From NCBI RefSeq assembly GCF_014202975.1, contig NZ_JACHHZ010000003.1, positions 62,001-126,000 on the forward strand: a stretch of DNA of 64,000 bases, in the 5' to 3' direction. Shown here piece after piece: positions 35,814-44,051 of the stretch; the first letter of the stretch is position 1; each line of letters starts with the position of its first letter. Both the position numbers and the translations under genes were made by a program. This DNA is from Povalibacter uvarum. GTDB taxonomy: Bacteria; Pseudomonadota; Gammaproteobacteria; Steroidobacterales; Steroidobacteraceae. The notes under the pieces are model-generated. The model was not told where the DNA came from. It did not search any database and saw only the letters and a program-made list of their open reading frames with translations.

Positions 35814-37685
35814 GTGTTCACATCCATTGCGACGGTCTCCATCAGCGGCAGCCTGGACACGAAGCTGCGCGCCATCGCCGAAGCCGGATTCGACGGCGTG
35901 GAAATCTTCGAGAACGATCTGCTCACCTATGACGGGGGCGATGCGAGAGACGTCGGCCGTCTGCTGCGAGAGCTCGGACTGACCTGCACTGCGTTTCAGC
36001 CGTTCAGGGATTTCGAAGGCATGCCGGAGCCGCTGCGGGCGAGGGTCTTCGATCGCATCGAGCGCAAGTTCGATGTGATGGAAGAGCTTGGCGCAAACCT
36101 GCTCCTCGTGTGCTCCAACGTTTCGCCGTCATCCTCGGGAGAGCGGGCGAGGATCATCGAGGACTTCCAGGAATTGGGAACACGGGCCGCAGCGCGCGGA
36201 CTGCGCGTCGGCTATGAAGCGCTGTCCTGGGGACGTCATGTGTTCGATCATCGCGATGCGTGGTCGATCGTCCGCGACACGCAGCACCCCGCGATCGGCC
36301 TGATCCTCGACAGCTTTCATTCCCTGGCGCGCAAGGTACCGATCGAAAGCCTGCCGGATATCGATCCGGCGAAGGTCTTCCTTGTCCAGCTCGCGGATGC
36401 ACCCCTGCTCGAGATGGACCTGCTCTCATGGAGCCGTCACTTTCGCAGTCTTCCCGGGCAGGGCGACCTGCCGATCGTTCCGTACGTGTCGGCACTGCGC
36501 TCACGCGGATTCGACGGCATCTGGTCGCTGGAGATCTTCAACGACCGATTCCGTGCAAGCCCGGCCACGACAACCGCTGTCGATGGCATGCGATCGCTGC
36601 GGCTCCTCGAGGATCAGGTCGTCCGCCGGCTGACACCGAACAAGCCGGCACCGTTGCCGCCGCGAGTTCAATGTCGCGGGTTCGAGTTCGTCGAGTTCGC
36701 GGCCAACGAAGAGGAAGTCGAGCCGTTGGGGCGCATGTTCGCCGCGCTGGGATTCTCACAGGTCGGGAGGCATCGCTCGAAGGATGTGACGCGCTGGAAC
36801 CAGCACGGCATCAACTTCGTCATCAACAGCGAACCTGAAAGCTTCGCGCGAGCTTACGACAGCGTGCATGGCGCATCGGTCTGCGCACTCGGTGTCAGTG
36901 TCGAGAATGTCGATGCAGCCATGCAGCGCGCGCAGTCGCTGCAGATCGGGAGCTTCACGCAACCTGTAGGTCCGGGTGAGATGCAGATCCCATCCGTACG
37001 TGGTGTCGGCGGCAGTCTCGTCTACTTCATGCAAGCAGGGAACGAGCGCAATGTCTGGGAGCACGAGTTCGTCGCGCTGCCTGTGAAGGAGCCACGCGAC
37101 GCCGGTCTGCTGCGGGTCGACTATGTTGCCCAGACCATGCAGTACGAAGAAATGCTGTCGTGGTTGCTGTACTACCTGTCGCTCTTCGACGTGGCGAAGA
37201 CCCCGCAGATCGAAATCGCTGATCCTCTGGGGCTCGTCTACAGCCAGGCCGTCGAATCGCCCGATCGCGCGTTCCGCATGACGCTGGCCAGTTCAGCGGC
37301 AGCGCAGACACTGTCGTCGCGATTCCTGCAGGGATTCATGGGGGCAGGTGTGCAGCACATTGCCCTGGAGACGAGCGACATCGTCGCCGCCGCACGGCGA
37401 CTGCGCGAATACGGGCTCGAGATCCTGCCCATTCCGCCGAACTACTACGAGGATCTCCAGGCTCGCTTCGGCCTCGAGCCGGCACTCGCTGATCAGCTCG
37501 CCGAATTCAACATCCTCTACGACAGGGATGGGGAAGGGGAATTCTTCCAGCTCTACTCGCGGGCATTCGCCAAGCGCTTCTTCTTCGAGATCGTCGAGCG
37601 CCGCAGCTATCGCGCCTACGGCCTGGCAAATGCACCCATTCGACTCGCTGCGCAATCGCGCTACCGGACCGATCGCGCCGTCTAG
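35814..37685 (+). CDS. quiC: 3-dehydroshikimate dehydratase fused to HPPD-like domain (QuiC/QsuB type)
   Basis: This enzyme converts 3-dehydroshikimate to protocatechuate. The 623-residue protein has an N-terminal sugar-phosphate-isomerase TIM barrel (about 1-275) with metal ligands E135 (GYEALSWG), D166 (LILDSFHS), Q192 (VQLADAP) and E240 (WSLEIFND), and a C-terminal 4-hydroxyphenylpyruvate-dioxygenase-like domain (about 290-610). Size and layout match the fused bacterial QuiC enzymes. GTG start with GGAGGGG upstream. In the C-terminal domain the first iron His of true HPPD appears to be Tyr437 (RVDYVAQTM), while GVQHIAL and FFEIVER keep the other two ligands, so dioxygenase activity is unlikely. 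Next to a secreted esterase and shikimate/quinate dehydrogenase; operator 41 bp upstream. Confidence 0.93.
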   Translation: MFTSIATVSISGSLDTKLRAIAEAGFDGVEIFENDLLTYDGGDARDVGRLLRELGLTCTAFQPFRDFEGMPEPLRARVFDRIERKFDVMEELGANLLLVCSNVSPSSSGERARIIEDFQELGTRAAARGLRVGYEALSWGRHVFDHRDAWSIVRDTQHPAIGLILDSFHSLARKVPIESLPDIDPAKVFLVQLADAPLLEMDLLSWSRHFRSLPGQGDLPIVPYVSALRSRGFDGIWSLEIFNDRFRASPATTTAVDGMRSLRLLEDQVVRRLTPNKPAPLPPRVQCRGFEFVEFAANEEEVEPLGRMFAALGFSQVGRHRSKDVTRWNQHGINFVINSEPESFARAYDSVHGASVCALGVSVENVDAAMQRAQSLQIGSFTQPVGPGEMQIPSVRGVGGSLVYFMQAGNERNVWEHEFVALPVKEPRDAGLLRVDYVAQTMQYEEMLSWLLYYLSLFDVAKTPQIEIADPLGLVYSQAVESPDRAFRMTLASSAAAQTLSSRFLQGFMGAGVQHIALETSDIVAAARRLREYGLEILPIPPNYYEDLQARFGLEPALADQLAEFNILYDRDGEGEFFQLYSRAFAKRFFFEIVERRSYRAYGLANAPIRLAAQSRYRTDRAV

Positions 37686-37727
37686 AAAGTATGCAGGGCT
37701 TGCAATCCTCCCGCGGTCGCATGCACT

Positions 37728-37745
37728 ATGTACGAACTAGTACAA
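37728..37745. promoter_or_regulatory. Candidate TetR operator ATGTACGAACTAGTACAA
   Basis: Near-perfect copy of the 18-bp palindrome, 54 bp upstream of the secreted esterase gene. Confidence 0.8.
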
Positions 37746-37798
37746 ACATAGCTGCCGACGTATCGACCAGCGATGCAAATGTCTGACCGGGGGTATCG

Positions 37799-38839
37799 AT
37801 GAAGGTTGGGTTCCTGAGCACGGTGCTGATCGGCGCCGCCGTCGCGACGCTCGCCGCGCGAGCAGAAGCGCCCGCGGTGGATGCTGCCGTCGCTGCGGCT
37901 CCAGTGCTCGATGATCGCTATCCGCGTGTCGCTGCTGAGTTTGCAGGCGACGTCGAAAGCTTTCCCGATCTGGTCTACTCCGTTCTGCCGGGATACCGGC
38001 CTCTGCGACTCGATCTCTACAAGCCGAAGCGCTCAGCCGCGAGCGCTGCCGGCTTTCCGTTGGTGGTCTACATTCACGGTGGTGGCTGGCAGAGCGGACA
38101 TACGCGTCACTCGGGCGCATTCGCGAACTGGCCGGCGGTGCTGGCGAAACTCTCATCGAAGGGCTATGTCGTCGTTTCCGTGGAGTACCGATTGAGCTCC
38201 GAAGCGCGATTTCCGGCGGCGCTGCAGGACGTGAAAACCGCGATTCGCTGGTTGCGCGCCAGGAGCATTGACTACTCGATCGACAGGGCGAAGGCCGTGG
38301 TCTGGGGCGGTTCCGCGGGCGGACAACTCGCTGCGCTCGCAGCTACATCATGCGGCATCGAGGAGCTCGCGCCGAAGTTCACGAAGGATGGCAAACCTGA
38401 CACGACATCGGTGCTGGCGGCGCAGTCAGATTGCGTGCAAGGCCTCGTTGCCTGGTATGGCGTGTTCGACTTCGCTGCACAGCCGCTGGCGAATCAGCGC
38501 CCGGAAAGCGCCGACTCGCCGGTTGGCAAGTACCTCGGATGCAATCCCGCGGACTGCGGACCCACTGCGGCACTCGCGAGTCCGATCACTCATGTGGAAG
38601 CGCGCGATCCGCCTGCGCTCCTGATTCATGGTGAAATCGACAAGGTCGTACCGGCTGCTCAGTCGAAGGCGTTCAATGCAGCGCTTCGAGCGAGGAATGT
38701 GCCCGTGGAGCTGATGATCATTCCCGGCGTCGATCACAGCTTCATTGGATCGAGCGAGGGTCAGACGCGCGAAGCCAGCCTTGCCGCGCTGTCGAAGACC
38801 TTTGCGTTCATCGATGCGACGATCGGAGGAAAGCCGTGA
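37799..38839 (+). CDS. Secreted alpha/beta hydrolase (BD-FAE / hormone-sensitive lipase-like esterase)
   Basis: This 346-residue hydrolase begins with a signal peptide (MKVGFLSTVLIGAAVATLAARA), so it is exported. The oxyanion motif is YIHGGGWQSG, the nucleophile Ser is in GGSAGGQ, the acid is probably the Asp of HGEIDKVVP and the His lies in GVDHSF. GGGGGTATCG precedes the ATG. Its TGA overlaps the GTG of the shikimate dehydrogenase gene, so they are coupled. The coupling suggests an esterase for acylated quinate or shikimate (for instance hydroxycinnamoyl or galloyl esters), releasing the cyclic acid for the pathway. This substrate assignment is inference. Confidence 0.88.
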   Translation: MKVGFLSTVLIGAAVATLAARAEAPAVDAAVAAAPVLDDRYPRVAAEFAGDVESFPDLVYSVLPGYRPLRLDLYKPKRSAASAAGFPLVVYIHGGGWQSGHTRHSGAFANWPAVLAKLSSKGYVVVSVEYRLSSEARFPAALQDVKTAIRWLRARSIDYSIDRAKAVVWGGSAGGQLAALAATSCGIEELAPKFTKDGKPDTTSVLAAQSDCVQGLVAWYGVFDFAAQPLANQRPESADSPVGKYLGCNPADCGPTAALASPITHVEARDPPALLIHGEIDKVVPAAQSKAFNAALRARNVPVELMIIPGVDHSFIGSSEGQTREASLAALSKTFAFIDATIGGKP

Positions 38840-39723
38840 GCGCGACGGATCATCGTCGCGTCCTCGCGGGTCTCATCGGCTCGCACATCCAGGCTTCGCT
38901 CACGCCTGCCTTGCACATGCACGAAGGCGCGGAGCAGGGCATGCAGTATCGATACGAGCTCTTCGATCTCGATCGGACGACCGGTGGTCCGCTCGCTCTC
39001 AGTTCCCTGATCGCGTCCGCCCAGGAGCAGGGCTATGCCGGTCTCAACATCACGCATCCATGCAAGCAGACGGTTCTGCCGTTGCTCGACGAGCTGAGCG
39101 TGGATGCGAAGGCGCTCGGTGCGGTGAACACCGTCGTCCTCGCAGGGGGACGAAGGGTGGGCCACAACACCGACTGGTGGGGCTTCGCGGAGAGCTTCAA
39201 GCGCGGCCTGCCCGACGTTCCGATGGGTCATGTCGTTCAACTCGGCGCCGGCGGTGCGGGTGCTGCCGTCGGCTACGCAATGCTGAAACTCGGTGCGGCA
39301 TCACTCAGCATTCTGGATATCGACAAGGACAGGATGCACGCGCTCGTCGAAACGCTGAGCAAGCTTTTTCCCTCTCAGCGCGTGCAGGCAATCAGCGATC
39401 TACCCGGCGCGATGGCAACAGCCGATGGCCTCGTGCATGCCACTACCACCGGGATGGCGAAGAATCCAGGACTGCCGCTGCCGCGGGAGCTGCTGGGTGC
39501 GCGTCACTGGATCGTCGAAATCGTCTACTTCCCGCTCGAAACAGAGCTGCTGAAGACCGCCCGCGCAATCGGTTGTCGCACGCTCGATGGCGGCGGCATG
39601 GCGATCTTCCAGGCTGTGGGTGCATTCCGCCTGTTCACCGGCATCGAGCCTGACGCCGACCGGATGGCACGCCATTTCGATTCGCTCGCGCGGCGACCCG
39701 CCGCATTCGCGACCGCTGAATAG
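38836..39723 (+). CDS. Shikimate/quinate dehydrogenase (AroE/YdiB family)
   Basis: This 295-residue enzyme oxidises shikimate or quinate to the 3-dehydro acid. The catalytic pair is K77 (NITHPCKQ) and D113 (HNTDWWG); the dinucleotide loop GAGGAGAA lies in LGAGGAGAAVGYA; MAIFQAVGAFRLFTG is the usual C-terminal helix. GTG start overlaps the upstream esterase stop codon (GTGA). In this catabolic setting, with QuiC and no other aro genes, it is more likely a catabolic quinate/shikimate dehydrogenase than the biosynthetic AroE. The residue after the NADP loop (ILDIDKDR, Asp rather than the Asn-Arg-Thr of AroE) hints at NAD preference. Confidence 0.92.
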   Translation: MSATDHRRVLAGLIGSHIQASLTPALHMHEGAEQGMQYRYELFDLDRTTGGPLALSSLIASAQEQGYAGLNITHPCKQTVLPLLDELSVDAKALGAVNTVVLAGGRRVGHNTDWWGFAESFKRGLPDVPMGHVVQLGAGGAGAAVGYAMLKLGAASLSILDIDKDRMHALVETLSKLFPSQRVQAISDLPGAMATADGLVHATTTGMAKNPGLPLPRELLGARHWIVEIVYFPLETELLKTARAIGCRTLDGGGMAIFQAVGAFRLFTGIEPDADRMARHFDSLARRPAAFATAE

Positions 39724-39760
39724 CTTCGAAGGAAACCGTATCGCCATTCACGCCTGAAGA

Positions 39761-39778
39761 ATGTACGAACCAGTGCGG
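39761..39778. promoter_or_regulatory. Candidate TetR operator ATGTACGAACCAGTGCGG
   Basis: The weakest of the five related sites (left half exact, right half degenerate), placed 110 bp upstream of the TonB receptor start at 39888. Confidence 0.55.
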
Positions 39779-39887
39779 GATTGGCGCTGGAGGACGACTG
39801 GCCACGGAGGGACGAACGGGCAAAGAACCCGTGAATCGATCGATGTGCACCGAGGGTGCATGCGTAGAACTTTGACTGGGGGATAAC

Positions 39888-42785
39888 ATGATCAACTTGC
39901 ACTACGGGCGTCGCGCCCGCGGCACTTCCAGCGCCGCGCTTGCGATGACGATCGCCGCCATCCTGAATGCTTCCGCTGCCGGCGCACAGGAAGCCAAGCC
40001 GGGCACACTCGAAGAGGTGATCGTCACGGGGACGCTCATCTCCGATCCGAACCATGTCGCGCCGAGCCCGATCGTCATCGCCTCGGCCGAGGAGCTGAGG
40101 CAGACGGGTGCGGTGACGCTGGAAGCCTCGCTCAATCAGTTGCCGCAATTCTCGCCAGCCGGCACCGCCGGCAACGGCGGACAGGGAACCGGTGGTCATG
40201 CGACGGTGAACCTGCGCGGCCTCGGTTCGAACCGCAACCTGGTGCTGCTCGACGGCCGTCGACTCCCACTGGCCGACATTTCCGGCAACGTGGATATCAA
40301 CCTGATTCCGGATTCCGTGCTTGCCAGCGTGCAAACGATCACGGGCGGCGCCTCCGCCGTGTACGGCTCGGACGCTATGTCGGGCGTGGTGAACTTCATC
40401 ACGCTCGGTCACTTCGAAGGCATCACCGCCGACGTCCAGTACGGGAACTCCGAGCGGGGCGACTATGAGCAGGTCACGGCCTCGTCGGCTTTCGGCACGA
40501 GCTTCGCCGACGGCAAGGGAAACGCGTTGATTGCCGCAGGCTACTCGACACGCGAAGGGTTGTCGGGCGCGAAGCGCGAGTTCTTCGAGTTCGTCACGCC
40601 CTCATCCTTCATCGGGCAGGGCACGTTCGTGCCCTCGGCGACCAACTTGCCCAATCAGGCGGCGGTCAACACGCTGTTCGCGAGTTACGGCGCCGTCACA
40701 CCGGTGAGCAACACCCTGAACCTCGGGTTCAATGACAACGGAACACTGTTTACGCAGACCGGCGCCAAGAACTACCAGGGCCCCACTACGGACGGCTACG
40801 CGATCATCGCGGGCAACGTGCGCATGCCCGTCGGTCCGCAGACGATGATCATGAATCCGCTCGACCGGACATCCGTCTTCAGCAAGTTCGACTACGAGTT
40901 CAGTCCGGATCTCACACTGTACGGGCAGTTCATGTATGTCGATTCCGAGGTCCACACGAGCAGCGGCGGCAGCCTCACGCAGTTTGGCACGTTGACGACG
41001 ATTCCAATCACCAATCCCTTCATTCCGAACGACCTGCGCACGTTGCTCGCCTCGCGCCCGAATCCGAACGCGCCCTTCACCTGGAACGGTCGCTACGTCG
41101 GGATTCCCGCGAAGGCGTGGGATGAGTCGTACACCACAGCCCAGTACCTGGCGGGACTCAAGGGCTCGCTGCCCTGGAAAAACTGGACCTGGGATGTCTA
41201 CGGTGCGTATGACACGACTGATCACGTTCAGTCGAACTATCACGCGGTGCTGAAGAGCCGCGTCCAGGCGCTGTTGAATGCACCCGACGGAGGCAATTCC
41301 ATCTGCGCGGGCGGATTCAATCCATTCTCGCTTGCGAACAGCAGGAACATCTCGGATGCGTGCGAAGCGTACATGACGACGACTGCGACGAGCACGGAAG
41401 CCTTGTCGCAAACGAACTTCCAGGGCGTCGTGCAAGGCAGTCTGTTCTCTCTGCCGGCCGGCGACATGAAGCTCGCACTGCTGGGGTCGTATCGCGAGAA
41501 CACCTATCGCTCGAACCCCGACTCGCAACTCGCCGCGCAGAACATCGAAGCGGTCATCGCCTCACAGGCGTCCATCGGTGAATACGACGTCACCGAGTTC
41601 GCCGGGCAGATCGACATCCCGGTCCTCAGTGGATTGCCGCTGATCGAGCAGTTGAATATCGGCGCCGCGTTCCGTCGCTCCGACTACTCGACGTCGGGAA
41701 GCGTGGACAGCTACGAGGGGGACATCAAGTGGACACCGGTTCCGGGCCTGCTGATTCGCGGCGGCTATCAACGTGCGGTGCGCGCACCGAACATCGGCGA
41801 GTTGTTCGCGGCGGATACGGGCGGCCAGATTGCGTTCGGTACGCCACCGGCAGCGATCGGCGATCCCTGCGATATCCGTTCAACAGCACGCACGGGAGCC
41901 GGAGGCAGTGACGTGCGATCGCTGTGTCTTGCGCAGGGTATTCCGGCCAGCGTCATCGACACGTACACGTTCCCAACGACTGCGACCGCCAGCCTGACTC
42001 ACGGCAATCCAGCGCTCGCTCCCGAGACCGCCAATACCTACAACATCGGGTTCTCGTGGAACTCGCGGGCCGAGTCGCCGTGGCTGAGCAACATGTCCGT
42101 TTCGCTCGACTACTACAGCATCGACATCGAAGACGTGATTTCCGTGGTACCGGGGCTCACTGCATTGAGCAAGTGCTATAACCTCGATGGCTCCAATCCT
42201 TCGTACGCAGTGAACAACCCGTTCTGCACGCTGCTGACGCGCGATTCGAACGGACTGCTGCAACTCATCGAAACGCCGTATCTGAATCTCGGCGGCTTGC
42301 GTACCAGCGGCGTCGACCTGCAGCTCTCGTGGAGTGCGGACGTAGGGCCCGGCAATCTCTACTTCAGCACCGGCGTCGGCTACTCGGAGGAGTTCGCCGT
42401 CCAGACGCTGCCCGGAACGCAGTTCCAGGACTACGGCGGCACGAACACGATCGGCTCCAGTCATCCCGAGCTGAAGGCACTGACGACGCTCGGATACGGA
42501 TTCGGCGGTGCAACGGTCGCTGTTCGCTGGCGTTTCCAGGATGCGATGGCTGATGTGACGTCCGTGACGACGCCGACCAATCCCGGCGTCGGTGTGCCCA
42601 CCTACAATCTGTACGATCTCGTGGCCACCTACGAGCTGAACGATCAGTGGCAGTTCCGCGCGGGCGTGACGAACCTGACGGATGAGGAATCCGTGTTCGT
42701 GTCGAGCTCACAGACGAGCACTGACACGAGTGTGTTCGATCCCGTCGGCCGCTCGTACTATTTCGGCGTGAAGTTCTCGATGTAG
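39888..42785 (+). CDS. TonB-dependent receptor (965 residues)
   Basis: Outer-membrane TonB-gated transporter, paralogous to the receptor at 22243-25143. The ATG at 39888 follows GGGGGAT; a signal peptide ends near GAQ. TonB box at about residues 41-49 (LEEVIVTGT), plug motifs NLRGLGSNRNLVLLDGRR and GGASAVYGSDAMSGVVNF, and a barrel ending VKFSM. It belongs to the TetR-type regulon by its upstream palindrome, so it probably imports the ester or glycoside attacked by the two secreted esterases. The paralogue sits in the xylose regulon, suggesting duplication followed by divergence of ligand and regulator. Confidence 0.95.
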   Translation: MINLHYGRRARGTSSAALAMTIAAILNASAAGAQEAKPGTLEEVIVTGTLISDPNHVAPSPIVIASAEELRQTGAVTLEASLNQLPQFSPAGTAGNGGQGTGGHATVNLRGLGSNRNLVLLDGRRLPLADISGNVDINLIPDSVLASVQTITGGASAVYGSDAMSGVVNFITLGHFEGITADVQYGNSERGDYEQVTASSAFGTSFADGKGNALIAAGYSTREGLSGAKREFFEFVTPSSFIGQGTFVPSATNLPNQAAVNTLFASYGAVTPVSNTLNLGFNDNGTLFTQTGAKNYQGPTTDGYAIIAGNVRMPVGPQTMIMNPLDRTSVFSKFDYEFSPDLTLYGQFMYVDSEVHTSSGGSLTQFGTLTTIPITNPFIPNDLRTLLASRPNPNAPFTWNGRYVGIPAKAWDESYTTAQYLAGLKGSLPWKNWTWDVYGAYDTTDHVQSNYHAVLKSRVQALLNAPDGGNSICAGGFNPFSLANSRNISDACEAYMTTTATSTEALSQTNFQGVVQGSLFSLPAGDMKLALLGSYRENTYRSNPDSQLAAQNIEAVIASQASIGEYDVTEFAGQIDIPVLSGLPLIEQLNIGAAFRRSDYSTSGSVDSYEGDIKWTPVPGLLIRGGYQRAVRAPNIGELFAADTGGQIAFGTPPAAIGDPCDIRSTARTGAGGSDVRSLCLAQGIPASVIDTYTFPTTATASLTHGNPALAPETANTYNIGFSWNSRAESPWLSNMSVSLDYYSIDIEDVISVVPGLTALSKCYNLDGSNPSYAVNNPFCTLLTRDSNGLLQLIETPYLNLGGLRTSGVDLQLSWSADVGPGNLYFSTGVGYSEEFAVQTLPGTQFQDYGGTNTIGSSHPELKALTTLGYGFGGATVAVRWRFQDAMADVTSVTTPTNPGVGVPTYNLYDLVATYELNDQWQFRAGVTNLTDEESVFVSSSQTSTDTSVFDPVGRSYYFGVKFSM

Positions 42786-42793
42786 ATGCAAAG

Positions 42794-42815
42794 GGGAGGG
42801 GCACGAGCCCCTCCC
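42794..42815 (+). terminator. Hairpin between TonB receptor and beta-propeller gene
   Basis: A 9-bp GC-rich stem (GGGAGGGGC / GCCCCTCCC) with an ACGA loop lies right after the receptor stop codon. It is followed by TTCCCG, not a U-run, and by the next start codon 8 bases later. It could be a terminator, attenuator or translation-modulating hairpin. Confidence 0.5.
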
Positions 42816-42823
42816 TTCCCGTC

Positions 42824-43924
42824 ATGTCGAAGCCAGTTCGCGCCGCGCTTCTTATCCTGCTGTGCGTCGCGTCGCCGGTCGGCGTGTCACGCAGCATCGC
42901 ACAGCCCGCGTCGAGTGCCGGTTGTGCCGCTGCAAACGGACTCGAGTTCATCTGCGGCGCGGAGAGACCCGAAGATCTCGCACGCATTCCCAACACGCGC
43001 TGGATCATCGCCAGCGGATTCGCCAACGGCGCCGGCCTCAAGCTCATCGATAGCGACGTTCGATCGATGCGGCACTGGTATTCGGGTACAGCTCAACAGC
43101 AAGCACTGGATGCTCAACGCTTTCCTGATTGTCATTCCGCACCGGATGCGTCCATCTTCAATGCGCAGGGAGTCAGCCTGCGGCCCGGCAAGGACTCGCG
43201 CCATACGCTGTATGTCGTGAATCATGGTGGGCGTGAAGCAATCGAGATATTCACGGTCGACGCAACAGCCGGTGAGCCTGCGCTGATCTGGAATGGCTGT
43301 GCGCTGATGCCCGAAGGGTTCGCCGCGAACAGCGTCGCCAGCTACTCGGACGGCACGATTCTCGCGAGTGTGCTCACGCGTCCCGGAAAGACGATCACGG
43401 ATTTCTGGCGGGGCGAGATCACCGGTGGAGTCTATGAATGGCGACTGGGGCGTCGGGGATTTCAGCTGCTGCCTGGCACCGAGTTGCCGGGGAACAATGG
43501 GATCGAGACCTCGCGCGATGACAGGGCGTTCTACGTCGTCGCTTTCGGATGGCGCGCTGTCGTGGTCTTCGACCGTGCGAATCCCGCGAGTTCGGCGCGC
43601 CGCCTGCAGGCGCCCGGATTCATGCCTGACAACATTCACTGGGACGGCGATCGATTGTTGCTCGCCGGAATGCAGTACGACGAGCCGGCTTGCGGAGGAA
43701 TCCGAAAGATCATCGACGGCAAGGCCGACGACATGCGATGTCATCGCGGCTACACGGTTGCGGAGCTCGATCCGACGGCTCTGGCCTTCCGAATCGTCGC
43801 GTACTCGGAGCCGAATCCGGCGTTCAACGGCGTCTCCGCAGCCGTCGTCGTCGGAAAATCGCTCTGGCTCGCGTCGTATCAGGCGGATCGAGTCGCCGTC
43901 CGAGGACTTCCCCGACCCGAATGA
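42824..43924 (+). CDS. Exported SMP-30/gluconolactonase- or paraoxonase-like beta-propeller protein
   Basis: This 366-residue protein has a signal peptide (MSKPVRAALLILLCVASPVGV) and a repeated-blade pattern of a six-bladed calcium propeller. PEDLARIPNTRWIIASG opens it, with LYVVNHGGREAIEIF, PGNNGIETSRDDRAFYVV and FMPDNIHWDGDRLLLAG as blade or calcium-site segments (Asn/Asp-rich). This matches the SMP-30/gluconolactonase/paraoxonase/strictosidine-synthase-like group, whose members hydrolyse lactones or esters. It follows the receptor within 40 bases and is probably in the same unit, so a periplasmic lactonase or esterase step on the imported compound is possible. No Shine-Dalgarno sequence is evident before the ATG. 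Confidence 0.78.
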   Translation: MSKPVRAALLILLCVASPVGVSRSIAQPASSAGCAAANGLEFICGAERPEDLARIPNTRWIIASGFANGAGLKLIDSDVRSMRHWYSGTAQQQALDAQRFPDCHSAPDASIFNAQGVSLRPGKDSRHTLYVVNHGGREAIEIFTVDATAGEPALIWNGCALMPEGFAANSVASYSDGTILASVLTRPGKTITDFWRGEITGGVYEWRLGRRGFQLLPGTELPGNNGIETSRDDRAFYVVAFGWRAVVVFDRANPASSARRLQAPGFMPDNIHWDGDRLLLAGMQYDEPACGGIRKIIDGKADDMRCHRGYTVAELDPTALAFRIVAYSEPNPAFNGVSAAVVVGKSLWLASYQADRVAVRGLPRPE

Positions 43925-44051
43925 CTCGGCCTCCGCGGGCCGGGTCGACAGAAAGTCTTCGACATCCTGCAATTGACGTTGACGCGGGAGTCCCCTCAGC
44001 ATCCGACCGGAACGGCAGGACGGCGCCGTTGGTCGTGTGAGGGAGGTTGCC

